DNA of 48,029 nt from Comamonadaceae bacterium (GCA_027486555.1 JAIXOX010000020.1:1-48029), one strand, 5' to 3'. Numbered from the stretch's first letter, positions 1 through 7,485 are shown. A program made the numbers and translations. The notes: generated by a model not told the origin, from the sequence alone.

Positions 1-160
1 AATCGTAATTTAAGTTTTTGTTGAGAAGCGTCACCACAGGTTATTTAAGTCGATGGTATTTGCATGGCTTTTATGACTCAAAGACTAGAAATTCATTACC
101 CAACGGCCGCCTTCATTTGATTCTGGGCAGACGCACTTGACTAAGCCCTTCTGTCCTAAG
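1..160. other. Intergenic stretch at the window edge, no gene recognised
   Basis: No open frame with recognisable protein features and no clear hairpin or RNA gene was seen here. The stretch lies just outside the first repeat unit and is probably the end of a further cargo segment or the island flank, but its left part is cut by the window edge. Confidence 0.4.
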
Positions 161-364
161 TCCGCTTTGGGTCGAAAGGGCACAGTGGAGCAACCTACCA
201 GGTTCTAATTCCTGAGCCTTCAGCACATAGGTTCTGAAAACTCTCGGTACAAGAAGATGTCTCAACATTTAAAATGATGAACTGGACCCCAAGTGCTTGA
301 TCGGCTTGCCCTTGGGAGATTTAGGCGGTTTGCGATCTGGTAACTTCTAGCCCGCCAAGACTAT

Positions 365-409
365 TTCGAACTGATTCCAAGTCGTTCGAACAATTTACAA
401 CCCGTTCGG
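365..409. promoter_or_regulatory. 20-bp-phased TTCGAAC motif array, copy 1
   Basis: TTCGAAC starts at 365 and 385 and a degenerate TTCGG starts at 405, exactly 20 bp apart. The array lies between the HTH stop codon and the left repeat segment and is also present in copies 2, 3 and 4. Two helical turns of spacing on one DNA face suggest a protein-binding array; the function is inferred. Confidence 0.5.
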
Positions 410-428
410 TGCCTACTTGGGCGAGCAT

Positions 429-761
429 CTAGAACACTTTCCGGATTAGACAGGCTTCTTCATAGGCCTCAATGTCTTTGACCCGATACAAGACTTTCCC
501 CACGATCTTCAAGTACTGCGGGCCTTCGCCGACGGTGCGCCAGCGCTGAAGGCGTGCGACTGAACACACCCAGCGATCGGCGAGCATTATTTCGGTCAGT
601 AGCTGGCGGGCAGGTTCGGCCGGGACCTCTGGAGCTAGGTGTTGGGGCTCGAACTTGGGTTCGTTGGCTGCGGTTTTGGCGATGCCACTGGACAGGGCGT
701 CCAGCACGTCAACCATGTTTTTAACCCGTGGGTTCGAAGATGAGGTGTTGTTAATAGCCAT
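429..761 (-). CDS. Excisionase-like winged-HTH protein, copy 1
   Basis: This is a 110-residue protein. Residues about 1-50 are polar and variable between the four copies and look like a flexible linker or partner-binding arm. Residues about 55-104 match the helix-turn-helix 17 / excisionase type: L-A-D-R-W-V-C-S-V followed by LQRWRTVGEGP and YLKIVGKVLYRVKDIEAY. This is the usual pattern of one recognition helix, a small wing and a following helix. Proteins of this fold bind DNA as recombination directionality factors or small regulators. The start is supported by AAGGAG seven bases upstream. It differs from copy 4 at 11 positions and from copy 2 at 12, nearly all outside the DNA-binding domain. 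Its own role (Xis, regulator or plasmid-type factor) is not shown by the sequence, and no integrase is nearby. Confidence 0.85.
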   Translation of the reverse strand: MAINNTSSSNPRVKNMVDVLDALSSGIAKTAANEPKFEPQHLAPEVPAEPARQLLTEIMLADRWVCSVARLQRWRTVGEGPQYLKIVGKVLYRVKDIEAYEEACLIRKVF

Positions 762-790
762 GGCCTTGCTCCTTGATGCTTATATGCAGT

Positions 791-809
791 GGTTTCATAT
801 AGGTTCATA
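791..809. promoter_or_regulatory. Direct repeat pair upstream of HTH copy 1
   Basis: GGTTTCATA at 791 and GGTTCATA at 802 (plus strand) lie 11 bp apart, about 30-50 bases upstream of the HTH start. The pair is conserved in all four copies. Excisionases and small wHTH regulators bind about 10-11 bp phased direct repeats, so this is a candidate autoregulatory operator. That role is inferred. Confidence 0.5.
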
Positions 810-985
810 CCGGTTGGTCGGGCATTTTTCTCAGCGGGGTGGGTTGGTGCAACCCAAGGGATGGGCTGCTTTCGGCCAAAAGCATTCAACTAAATACGAT
901 CAAACCCAGAGTGAAATCAATTTAAAAAGCTGAGAAAAAACGGCTCTGCCCGAGCACATAACCAACTCGCTTGCTTAGTGGGGAA

Positions 986-1846
986 TCATTTGCTCCATCC
1001 CCATCTCTCCATCTCACGTCGGTCACGTGCCATCTCAGCCTCAATCGAGTCTCTTGGCAACTGTCTGAGGCAATCCACCATGGCTTGGGGATCTAACTTC
1101 TCAGTCTTTGGCGGTGTGGCGACCGTTTGTGGTGATTTGCCATCCCAAGCAAAAGGATTGCGAAAAACAGGCGGATCCGGCAAGCAGTCATCTTTGTAAC
1201 TCGGTGGACCGTCTGAAGCGAACGGCGTGAACGAGATTGTTTTCTCAAAGATAAGCGGCTTTCCTGTTGGCGTCGGTGGCAGTGGCGGCATGTTTTCTAC
1301 AGCTTTGCGCGCCAGTTGGTCAGCCACTTCGGACGTCGTCCAAATGGTTTCCAACTTGGCCAGTTTGCCGTCGGGTGCAATCTCAATTCGGAAACGAACG
1401 TAACCTTGATCAGGCCCTTCGACAACAGTCCCCATCATGCTGCGCACCTGTTGGCCCCAGTTGTAACGATAGCCTTTGCTGTTTTTGTTTGTGTAACTTC
1501 CCGCAAAAGCCCAATCCTCTGCAGTAGGCGCTGAAGGCGCTGCCATGGTGGCTGGCTCTTTGGCTTGCGGTGACCTGTCTGTCGACCCAGTGATTGGTGC
1601 AATGCCGAGTGTTTTTGGGTTTGGTGAATTGATCGCTGGCGAAAGTTCCTTGCCCCCTGTTGGTGCATCATCTTGCGGTGGTGGCAACACCTGCATGAAG
1701 ACGATTCGACTTGGGGGAGATTCTTTTTCGGCACTGCGGTAGCCAAACTGATAACCGCTGGCCAACGCCAAGACTGCAGCATGCAATGCCAAGCTGAACA
1801 AAACAGCAACAACGTTTGGGCGATCAACTGCCAGCATGTTTTTCAA
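986..1846 (-). CDS. TonB-like energy transducer, paralogue 1
   Basis: This 286-residue protein has one N-terminal membrane helix (residues about 12-32) and a proline-rich, low-complexity periplasmic stretch to about residue 110. A TonB-C-like domain follows, with YVRFRIEIAPDGKLAKLET and the later LARKAVENMPPLPPTPTGKP. A C-terminal extension of about 70 residues contains two Cys and ends in a charged tail (MARDRREMERWGW). TonB couples the inner-membrane proton motive force to outer-membrane receptors, but no ExbB, ExbD or receptor gene is nearby. It lies upstream of HTH copy 1 on the same strand. The C-terminal half is almost identical to the gene at 6077-6937, while the N-terminal half differs. 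The start may be this ATG or the one three codons later. Confidence 0.7.
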   Translation of the reverse strand: MKNMLAVDRPNVVAVLFSLALHAAVLALASGYQFGYRSAEKESPPSRIVFMQVLPPPQDDAPTGGKELSPAINSPNPKTLGIAPITGSTDRSPQAKEPATMAAPSAPTAEDWAFAGSYTNKNSKGYRYNWGQQVRSMMGTVVEGPDQGYVRFRIEIAPDGKLAKLETIWTTSEVADQLARKAVENMPPLPPTPTGKPLIFEKTISFTPFASDGPPSYKDDCLPDPPVFRNPFAWDGKSPQTVATPPKTEKLDPQAMVDCLRQLPRDSIEAEMARDRREMERWGWSK

Positions 1847-1948
1847 AAAACACTGTCTGGATAAAAGACCGTTCGTAAATTTCCACCCTCACGAGATCCC
1901 TAACTCGGAAAGTGCAATTTCGACGAATGCTCCACAACAGCGACCACA

Positions 1949-2887
1949 TTACTCACGCTCGACCTCAAGGTAGGTGCGACTGGCGTTTCCCGGGTGCAAC
2001 TCAGCTGCATTTGCCACGTTCATAAAAGGCTTGACGTTGAATGACTTGACTGCATCGCTAACGTCTACACCTTGCTCCACAGCGCGTTGCATGTGTGAAC
2101 GCATGGCTTGCAAATAATCGTAGCTTTGTGCCTTGGCTGTTTTGCTGTCGGTGATGCGCCCATGCCCTGGAACAATGCGTTTTGGATTCCATTGAGCCAA
2201 AGCGTTGAGGGCCTCGACCCATGCCCGTGTGCTGCTCACTGGCAGAACTGACAGCAAACGGTCCACATAAACAATGTCACCCGAGAAAGCCACTTGGATG
2301 TGGGGCAGCCACACCATCAAGTCGCCAGGAGTGTGGCCACCCCCGCGATGGCGAAACTCGAACACGGTACCGCCGAGCTCCAATCGCGCTTCGGGCCCCT
2401 GCAGCAGTCTGCTTGGAAAGCTTAGATCCGTTCCATCTGCAGCAGGTCCCAGTAAGGTGCGAAGTGCAGCGAGCTGATCGCCGCCGCGCGAGCCCATGTC
2501 CGGCACAGCTGCAGCGTGGGCAATCAACTCAGCCCCTTGTGCCTTGAAGTAGCCATTGCCCAGCCATCGATGATCCTGACTGCCCGTGTTGATGACCCAG
2601 CGTACGGGCTGCTTTGTCACTCGGCGCACTGCTTCGTGGATGGCACTAGCGGTTTGAAAAGTCGAACCACTGTCAATCAGTACGGCACCGCCTAATGTAA
2701 CGACCAGCCCAAGGTTGGCATTCAGTCCCTGGTTGGCCACCGTTCGACCGCCGATATCGCCCACGTAGGCGTAAACGCCGTCCGCCACGGGCTCAAAGCG
2801 AACCTCCACAGCTGACGCCCACGTCGTATGAACTGCTAAAAAACTCACCAACAGCCGAGACAAAACCCGGCGCGACATCATAAACAT
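1949..2887 (-). CDS. MBL-fold metallo-hydrolase, secreted, with degenerate HxHxDH motif
   Basis: This is a protein of about 312 residues with an N-terminal signal sequence ending near VHTTWASA. It belongs to the metallo-beta-lactamase fold and resembles the group linked to quinoprotein relay systems. The fold is shown by GLVVTLGGAVLIDSG, the GGGHTPGD metal motif, FSGDIVY and the C-terminal VPGHG. The first metal motif, usually NTHxHxDH, reads NTGSQDHRW, so both leading His residues are replaced while the DH pair remains. The enzyme may therefore hold one metal or be catalytically altered. It follows chrA in the same direction. The open frame extends further upstream into chrA, but the ATG at 2887 has GGAAAG before it and starts the signal peptide. 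Confidence 0.75.
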   Translation of the reverse strand: MFMMSRRVLSRLLVSFLAVHTTWASAVEVRFEPVADGVYAYVGDIGGRTVANQGLNANLGLVVTLGGAVLIDSGSTFQTASAIHEAVRRVTKQPVRWVINTGSQDHRWLGNGYFKAQGAELIAHAAAVPDMGSRGGDQLAALRTLLGPAADGTDLSFPSRLLQGPEARLELGGTVFEFRHRGGGHTPGDLMVWLPHIQVAFSGDIVYVDRLLSVLPVSSTRAWVEALNALAQWNPKRIVPGHGRITDSKTAKAQSYDYLQAMRSHMQRAVEQGVDVSDAVKSFNVKPFMNVANAAELHPGNASRTYLEVERE

Positions 2888-2927
2888 CTTTAACTTTCCA
2901 TCACAAAATATCGACGACCTGCATCCC

Positions 2928-4307
2928 TCAGCCAAGCGGGGGGGACAGCCAGGACACCGCCAGGCCAACCAGAGCACTACCTGCCAGCAGCGTCATGACG
3001 CCAACCTTGAAGCGAAATAGCGCCACTGCTGCACCAGCGGCAATTAAAGCCGATATCAGATCGAACCTTCCCTCGAATCCTTGGGGCCAGAGGACGTGGT
3101 GGGCAAAAAACATGGCCAGATTCAGGATCACGCCCACCACCGCCGCCGTGATCGCTGACAGTGGTGCGGTGAATCCCAGCTTACCGTGCGTGGCCTCGAC
3201 CACTGGACCACCGGCCAAAATGAAGATGAATGAGGGCAGGAAGGTAAAAAAAGTTACCACGGTAGCGGCCAACGCCCCACCCAGAAACAGGGCGTCCGGG
3301 CCTGATACCTCTTTCAACCAGCCACCCAGAAAGCCGACAAAGGCTACCACCATGATCAGCGGGCCCGGCGTTGTTTCGCCCAAGGCCAGGCCATCGATCA
3401 TTTGCGGACCGCTAAGCCACTGGTGGGTATCGACTGCCCCTTGATATACGTAGGGCAAAACGGCATAGGCTCCGCCGAAAGTCAGCAGTGCTGCTTTGGT
3501 GAAAAACCAGCCCATTTGCGTCAAAGTGCCCTCCAGGCCGTTGACCGTGATCAGTGTCATCATCGCCAGCAACCACAGCCCGAGACCTACAAGGAGCACT
3601 TTCAAGAGTCTGGCACGTGAAAACTTTGCATGCAAAGGTGTAGGCGTATGGTCGTCGATCAGTGCGGGGCCGTAACTCGATTTTTTTGAGCCATGTCCGC
3701 CGCCGAGAGTAAAAACTTCGGGCCAGCGTCGCGAGCCCAACCAACCAACTAAAGCTGCTGCAAGAACGATGGCTGGAAACGGTGTGTCAAATGTAAAAAT
3801 CGCGATGAACGAAGCTGCGGCTATTGCCCACATCCAACGATTTTTCAACGCCCTTGTTCCAATGCGGTGAGCGGCGTGCAGGACCAGCGCAGTCACTGCG
3901 GGCTTGAGTCCATAGAAGATACCGGCCACCAGTGGAACGTCGCCAAAGCGCAGGTAAATCCAGCTCAGTGTGATCAGGATGAAAAGCGAGGGCAACACAA
4001 ACAGTGCGCCAGCGACGACGCCGCCCCACGTGCGGTGCATGAGCCAGCCGATATAGGTGGCAAGTTGCTGCGCCTCCGGACCTGGGAGCAGCATGCAGTA
4101 GTTCAGCGCGTGCAAAAAACGCTGCTCGCTGATCCAGCGCCTGCGCTCCACCAGCTCAGTGTGCATGATCGCAATCTGCCCGGCTGGGCCACCGAAGCTA
4201 ACAAAGCCAAGCTTGAGCCAAAAACGGAAGGCCTCGCCAAAGCTCACCGGCGCGGGTGGCATATCGGGTTCGGTGGGAGTCTTTGATGTGACGGGATCGA
4301 GGTTCAT
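2928..4307 (-). CDS. chrA: Chromate efflux transporter ChrA
   Basis: This 459-residue inner-membrane protein belongs to the CHR family and exports chromate from the cytoplasm. It has the long form with two homologous CHR domains: the first begins about residue 25 with FGGPAGQIAIMHTELVER, and the second begins near residue 270 with LLTFGGAYAVLPYVYQGAV. Both halves carry the conserved FGG and PGP-type motifs (LLPGPEAQQLATYIG in the first, ETTPGPLI in the second). It overlaps chrB by four bases (ATGA, 4304-4307), which indicates translational coupling, and is followed by the MBL-fold gene. The operon layout chrB-chrA is well known for chromate resistance. Confidence 0.95.
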   Translation of the reverse strand: MNLDPVTSKTPTEPDMPPAPVSFGEAFRFWLKLGFVSFGGPAGQIAIMHTELVERRRWISEQRFLHALNYCMLLPGPEAQQLATYIGWLMHRTWGGVVAGALFVLPSLFILITLSWIYLRFGDVPLVAGIFYGLKPAVTALVLHAAHRIGTRALKNRWMWAIAAASFIAIFTFDTPFPAIVLAAALVGWLGSRRWPEVFTLGGGHGSKKSSYGPALIDDHTPTPLHAKFSRARLLKVLLVGLGLWLLAMMTLITVNGLEGTLTQMGWFFTKAALLTFGGAYAVLPYVYQGAVDTHQWLSGPQMIDGLALGETTPGPLIMVVAFVGFLGGWLKEVSGPDALFLGGALAATVVTFFTFLPSFIFILAGGPVVEATHGKLGFTAPLSAITAAVVGVILNLAMFFAHHVLWPQGFEGRFDLISALIAAGAAVALFRFKVGVMTLLAGSALVGLAVSWLSPPLG

Positions 4308-5248
4308 TCAGATATTCCTGGGGTGGCATACAGTGCATCAAAGACCAGGGCAGCTGCTTGAGCTAGAGCATCATCATTGGTGTGGACTTGCCTCAGTCCT
4401 GCCAAAACGAGTTCCAGTCCAGCTGCCTCTGCAACGGGAATTCCGCCAATGTCCAGAAAATGAACAGCACGGGCAATTCGCTGCAGTCGCTGATCCACAT
4501 CCAATCCGAAGCTCGCCGCCAGTACCTCAAAGCTCACGCGCGAGCCAATATGTGTGAATCGGGCACCGTCAAAGTCAAATCCCAAAACGCCGCGCGTGGG
4601 AGGTGTGGCACCCGCAGGGTCGGCAAGCCAAATAAAAGATGCTTTTGGGTCAATGAAGCGACGAATTAGCCAAGCGCAAGCCAGGCGATCTACCCAAGGG
4701 CGAGCACGTGTTGCCCAGCGCTTACCTTGGAACTTGCGGGCGTCAAGGCGCGCGATGCCATGACTTGGCTGCGCCTTCGGCTCACCCTTTGAAAATCTGG
4801 TGTCGATCGTTTGGCGCAAATCATCAAGTTCAGCTTGTGCCTGTTGGGCAGCAGCGCCAGGGTAGTAATCAATACGGCGCAACACGTGTAATGCTTCTGT
4901 AACACCTCGCAAGCGACGCCTAGCCTCAGTTTCGTCCAGTTCGGGCAGCAACGCGGTCAGTGCCTGCACCTCACCGTGCCATTCGCCATAAGATTTGGTG
5001 CGGTCAAACAAGGCTAGCACTTCGGTGCGCATTGCTTCGTCATGAGTTGACAGTTGCAGCACATGCGCCTGACCACCGTTCTCGCGTACCTCAGAAACTA
5101 GCGGATCGAACAATTCAGCGTGAGACTCAGGCAGCAAATAAACGCCATCACGCAATGAAGGGCACCCAAGAGTTTTGAGCGCACGCCAAATACGCAGGCG
5201 AATTGCCTTCGGTTGCGTTGGCAGGGTGAGAAAAAGAACGCTCCACAT
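4304..5248 (-). CDS. chrB: Chromate resistance protein ChrB
   Basis: This 314-residue protein has the ChrB N-terminal domain (WSVLFLTLPTQP, then RLRIWRALKTLGCPSLRDG) to about residue 170 and the C-terminal chromate-resistance domain after it (RPWVDRLACAWLIRRFIDP and IGSRVSFEVLAASFGLD). In studied systems ChrB acts as a chromate-responsive regulator of the chrBA operon and aids resistance. It is the first gene of a chrB-chrA-MBL operon. A strong promoter lies so close that the mRNA is probably leaderless, and an inverted repeat overlaps the -10 box (see next entries). Family assignment is firm; autoregulation is inferred. Confidence 0.92.
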   Translation of the reverse strand: MWSVLFLTLPTQPKAIRLRIWRALKTLGCPSLRDGVYLLPESHAELFDPLVSEVRENGGQAHVLQLSTHDEAMRTEVLALFDRTKSYGEWHGEVQALTALLPELDETEARRRLRGVTEALHVLRRIDYYPGAAAQQAQAELDDLRQTIDTRFSKGEPKAQPSHGIARLDARKFQGKRWATRARPWVDRLACAWLIRRFIDPKASFIWLADPAGATPPTRGVLGFDFDGARFTHIGSRVSFEVLAASFGLDVDQRLQRIARAVHFLDIGGIPVAEAAGLELVLAGLRQVHTNDDALAQAAALVFDALYATPGISE

Positions 5249-5250
5249 AT

Positions 5251-5272
5251 GTTTGAAGTATATGCCTCAAAC
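5251..5272. promoter_or_regulatory. Inverted repeat operator candidate for chrB
   Basis: GTTTGA, ten bases, TCAAAC forms a perfect 6-bp-arm inverted repeat. It covers the chrB -10 box and stops two bases before the start codon. A dimeric repressor bound here would block transcription. ChrB itself is the obvious candidate, by analogy with other chrB systems. Confidence 0.6.
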
Positions 5273-5284
5273 TTCGAGGTACAA
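5257..5284 (-). promoter_or_regulatory. Promoter of the chrB-chrA operon, leaderless layout
   Basis: Read on the minus strand: TTGTAC (5284-5279), a 16-bp spacer, then TATACT (5262-5257). Only eight bases separate the -10 box from the chrB ATG (5248-5246), so transcription would begin at or next to the start codon. No Shine-Dalgarno sequence is placed correctly for this ATG, which agrees with a leaderless message. Confidence 0.65.
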
Positions 5285-5540
5285 ACATCAAAAAACTGGA
5301 GGTTAAATTGATAAACTTTTATTGGATGAGCAAACGTCCGCTTTGGGTCGAAGGGGCACAGTGGGGGAACCTAGCAGGATCTAATTCTGGAACCCTTAGC
5401 ACAGAGGTTCTGAAAACCCTCGGTACAAGAAGATGTCTCAACATTTAGAATGATGCACTGGACCCCAAGTGCTTGATCGGCTTGCCCTTGGGGGATTTAG
5501 GCGGTTTGCGATCTAGTATCTTCTAGCCCGCCAAGACTAT

Positions 5541-5585
5541 TTCGAACTGATTCCAAGTCGTTCGAACAATTTACAAACCGTTCGG
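5541..5585. promoter_or_regulatory. 20-bp-phased TTCGAAC motif array, copy 2
   Basis: TTCGAAC at 5541 and 5561 and TTCGG at 5581, with the same exact 20-bp phase as in copy 1. Confidence 0.5.
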
Positions 5586-5604
5586 GGTCTCCTTGGGTGC
5601 ACCC

Positions 5605-5937
5605 TTAGAGCACTTTCCGGACCATACAGGCTTCTTCATAGGCCTCAATGTCTTTGAGCCGGTACAAGACCTTCCCCACGATCTTCAAGTAATGCGGGCC
5701 CTCGCCGACGGTGCGCCAGCGCTGAAGGCGTGCGACTGAACACACCCAACGATCGGCAAGCATTGTTTCTGTCAGGAGCTGACGGTTAGGTTCGGCCGGG
5801 ACCTCTGGAGCCAGGTGTTGGGGTTCGAACTTGGGTTCGTTGGCTGCGGTTTTGGCGATGCCGCTGGACAAGGCGTCCAGCACGTCACCCATTTTTTCAG
5901 TCCGTGGGTTCGAAGACGAAGTGTTGTTAGCAGCCAT
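5605..5937 (-). CDS. Excisionase-like winged-HTH protein, copy 2
   Basis: This is a 110-residue homologue of the protein at 429-761, with the same HTH 17-type domain (ADRWVCSVARLQRWRTVG). It is the most diverged copy at the C-terminus, ending MVRKVL where the others end LIRKVF. It also has Asn at residue 51, Thr at 58 and His at 82. Length, start and the AAGGAG ribosome site are conserved. It lies downstream of the second TonB-like gene on the same strand. The retained frame despite substitutions suggests selection for function, but the partner recombinase or target is unknown. Confidence 0.85.
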   Translation of the reverse strand: MAANNTSSSNPRTEKMGDVLDALSSGIAKTAANEPKFEPQHLAPEVPAEPNRQLLTETMLADRWVCSVARLQRWRTVGEGPHYLKIVGKVLYRLKDIEAYEEACMVRKVL

Positions 5938-5966
5938 GGCCTTGCTCCTTGATGCCTATATGCAGT

Positions 5967-5985
5967 GGTTTCATATAGGTTCATA
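5967..5985. promoter_or_regulatory. Direct repeat pair upstream of HTH copy 2
   Basis: GGTTTCATA at 5967 and GGTTCATA at 5978, identical in sequence and spacing to copy 1. Confidence 0.5.
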
Positions 5986-6076
5986 CCGGTTGGCTGGGTT
6001 TTTTTCTCAGCAGGGGGACATGCCAAGGGCAAGCATTAGCTTCTGGCGATGTTTTGAATTGCTAACAAGTTCAGAT

Positions 6077-6937
6077 TTACTTATTCCAACCCCATCGTTC
6101 CATCTCACGTCGATCACGTGCCATTTCGGCCTCAACAGAGTCTTTGGGAAGTTGACGTAAGCATTCTTCCATGGCTTGTGGATCGAGCTTTTCAGCCTTT
6201 GGAGGCTCTGACCGCACTTGAGGTGATTTGCCATCCCAAGCGAACGGATTTCGGAAAACAGGTAGATCCGGCAGGCAGTCATCCTTATAGCTCGGCGGAT
6301 CATCAGATGCGAAGGGCGTGAACGAAATCGTTTTCTCAAAAATAAGCGGTTTTCCAGTTGGCGTCGGTGGCAGTGAAGGCATGTTTTCTACCGCCTTGCG
6401 CGCCAGTTGTTCAGCCACTACGGACGTAGTCCAAATGGTTTCCAACTTGGCCAGTGTCCCGTCGGGTGCAATTTCAATTCTGAAACGAACGTAACCTTGA
6501 TCAGGCCCATCGACAACAGTGCCCATCATGCTGCGAACTTGTTGACCCCAGTTGTATCGATAGCCTTTGCTGTTTTTGTTTGTGTACTTTCCCGCAAAGG
6601 CCCATTCCTCCGCCGTCGGTGGGGGCGGTGCTGCCATGCTGACAGCTTGTTTTACGGTCTTGGAAGCTATAGCTGGTTTGTCAGCGCTGAGAGTTGGCGT
6701 TTGAGACTTTGCTGTCAGGGCGCTACTTCTGACGGAAGTATTTTTTACGTGAGTCGGTACAGCCTTGGGCGACGGAGGCAGGACTTGAAGCAGGATGATC
6801 TGTTCTTTGGCCGGGGGCTTGGGCTTGCTCAGGTTGGAAAATTGGAGGCTGCTGGTCAGTATGAACACCATGCCGTGCAAGGCCAAGCTGAACGCCACAG
6901 CTGTGAGATTGAGGCGACCAAATATGTGCATGACCAA
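6077..6937 (-). CDS. TonB-like energy transducer, paralogue 2
   Basis: This 286-residue paralogue has the same length as the gene at 986-1846. The N-terminal membrane helix (about residues 10-30) and the Pro/Ser/Thr-rich spacer are clearly diverged. From about residue 105 onward (PPTAEEWAFAGKYTNKNSKG) the two proteins are nearly identical through the TonB-C-like domain and the charged C-terminal tail. This contrast suggests recombination, or different selection on the membrane/spacer part and on the periplasmic part. Together with the HTH gene it forms a duplicated two-gene block. No ExbBD or receptor gene lies nearby, so the partner is unknown. Confidence 0.7.
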   Translation of the reverse strand: MVMHIFGRLNLTAVAFSLALHGMVFILTSSLQFSNLSKPKPPAKEQIILLQVLPPSPKAVPTHVKNTSVRSSALTAKSQTPTLSADKPAIASKTVKQAVSMAAPPPPTAEEWAFAGKYTNKNSKGYRYNWGQQVRSMMGTVVDGPDQGYVRFRIEIAPDGTLAKLETIWTTSVVAEQLARKAVENMPSLPPTPTGKPLIFEKTISFTPFASDDPPSYKDDCLPDLPVFRNPFAWDGKSPQVRSEPPKAEKLDPQAMEECLRQLPKDSVEAEMARDRREMERWGWNK

Positions 6938-6966
6938 TTAAACAGCAGTCTGCCTAGGTGTTTGTT

Positions 6967-7422
6967 TTAGTGCTTTGGTGCCGCGCCAGAAGCATTGGCG
7001 TTGGCGTCAAGCCCGCCTTTTGATTTCCATTCGGAAAAGCCACCTTGCAAAATGCGAACGTTTTCCCAGCCAGACACTCGCAGTGCAAAGCCTGCTTGCG
7101 CTGACAGAGTGCCCGTGTTGCAATAAATCAGAACCGGCTTATTTTTAGGGATGTCACCACTTTTGGCCAAGATCTGACGCCACTCGATGTTGACTGCGCC
7201 GGGAATGTGCTCTTTGGCGAACTGAGAGGCATCGCGTGCGTCAATCACCACCATCTTGGCATACTCGTTTTTGGGAATCTGCTCGGCAAAGATGGTGCCG
7301 CCCCCGTAGTCCACAAATTCAAGATAGCCTGAAAGTTCATCCATCAGCTTAGCTTTGTCGTTTGCCATGCAGGGCGTCAGCGCAAAAAGCAGGGCCAAGG
7401 TGAAGTAGATTTGTTTTTTCAT
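6967..7422 (-). CDS. Periplasmic rhodanese-like sulfurtransferase
   Basis: This is a 151-residue protein with a signal peptide (residues 1-20, ending PCMA). A single rhodanese domain spans about 50-137: VVIDARDASQFAKEHIPGA, then the active-site loop with Cys101 (VLIYCNTGTLSAQAG) and the closing GGFSEWK. Rhodaneses carry sulfane sulfur on the catalytic Cys; this one would act in the periplasm. It is transcribed divergently from the methyltransferase gene across a 63-bp gap that holds two similar ATCGATTTAA-type sequences. The neighbourhood with a DUF4395 membrane protein suggests a sulfur or thiol stress role (inference). Confidence 0.88.
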   Translation of the reverse strand: MKKQIYFTLALLFALTPCMANDKAKLMDELSGYLEFVDYGGGTIFAEQIPKNEYAKMVVIDARDASQFAKEHIPGAVNIEWRQILAKSGDIPKNKPVLIYCNTGTLSAQAGFALRVSGWENVRILQGGFSEWKSKGGLDANANASGAAPKH

Positions 7423-7462
7423 ATCATCGATTTAATAAGTTGTGGCTGATATTATCGATTAA
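7423..7462. promoter_or_regulatory. Divergent intergenic control region with repeated ATCGAT boxes
   Basis: ATCATCGATTTA (7423-7434) and ATTATCGATTAA (7451-7462) are direct repeats 28 bp apart, each centred on the palindrome ATCGAT, between the divergent rhodanese and methyltransferase genes. They are candidate operators for a shared regulator. No regulator gene lies in this module. Confidence 0.35.
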
Positions 7463-7485
7463 CCTTCATTTAACTGGAGCACTTT

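Larger units (their letters stand above)
161..870 (-). repeat. Island repeat unit, copy 1 (left segment, phased motifs, HTH gene, promoter region)
   Basis: First of four near-identical units of about 0.7 kb. The left segment (about 161-360) is non-coding or vestigial and ends in a stem made by GGCGG and CCGCC with a CTGG/CTAG pair between them. Next come the 20-bp-phased TTCGAAC motifs (365-409), the HTH gene (429-761), its Shine-Dalgarno AAGGAG (769-774, read on the minus strand) and two direct repeats (791-809). Similarity to the other copies fades soon after the CTCAGCGGGG stretch near 840. The edges are visual alignments and could be off by tens of bases. Confidence 0.85.
5338..6020 (-). 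repeat. Island repeat unit, copy 2
   Basis: Same order as copy 1: left segment (5338-5536) with the GGCGG/CCGCC stem and CTAG/CTAG pair, phased motifs (5541-5585), HTH gene (5605-5937) and upstream direct repeats (5967-5985). Beyond the CTCAGCAGGGG stretch, a short similarity with copy 3 continues (GGGCAAGCATT) to about 6045. The unit separates the chromate module from the second TonB/rhodanese module. Confidence 0.85.

Noticed and set aside
161..871. Repeat units as integron cassettes with attC sites
   Set aside because: No paired R/L core-site structure with a GTTRRRY end was found. The units carry a gene in the repeat itself, and no IntI-type integrase is visible.
572..889. Overlapping out-of-frame ORF starting MNLYETTAYKHQGARPWLL, found opposite frame in every HTH copy
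   Set aside because: Its start lies in the conserved promoter and direct-repeat region, its end varies between copies (57 to 86 codons) and most of it is a frame shadow of the HTH gene. It has no ribosome site of its own.
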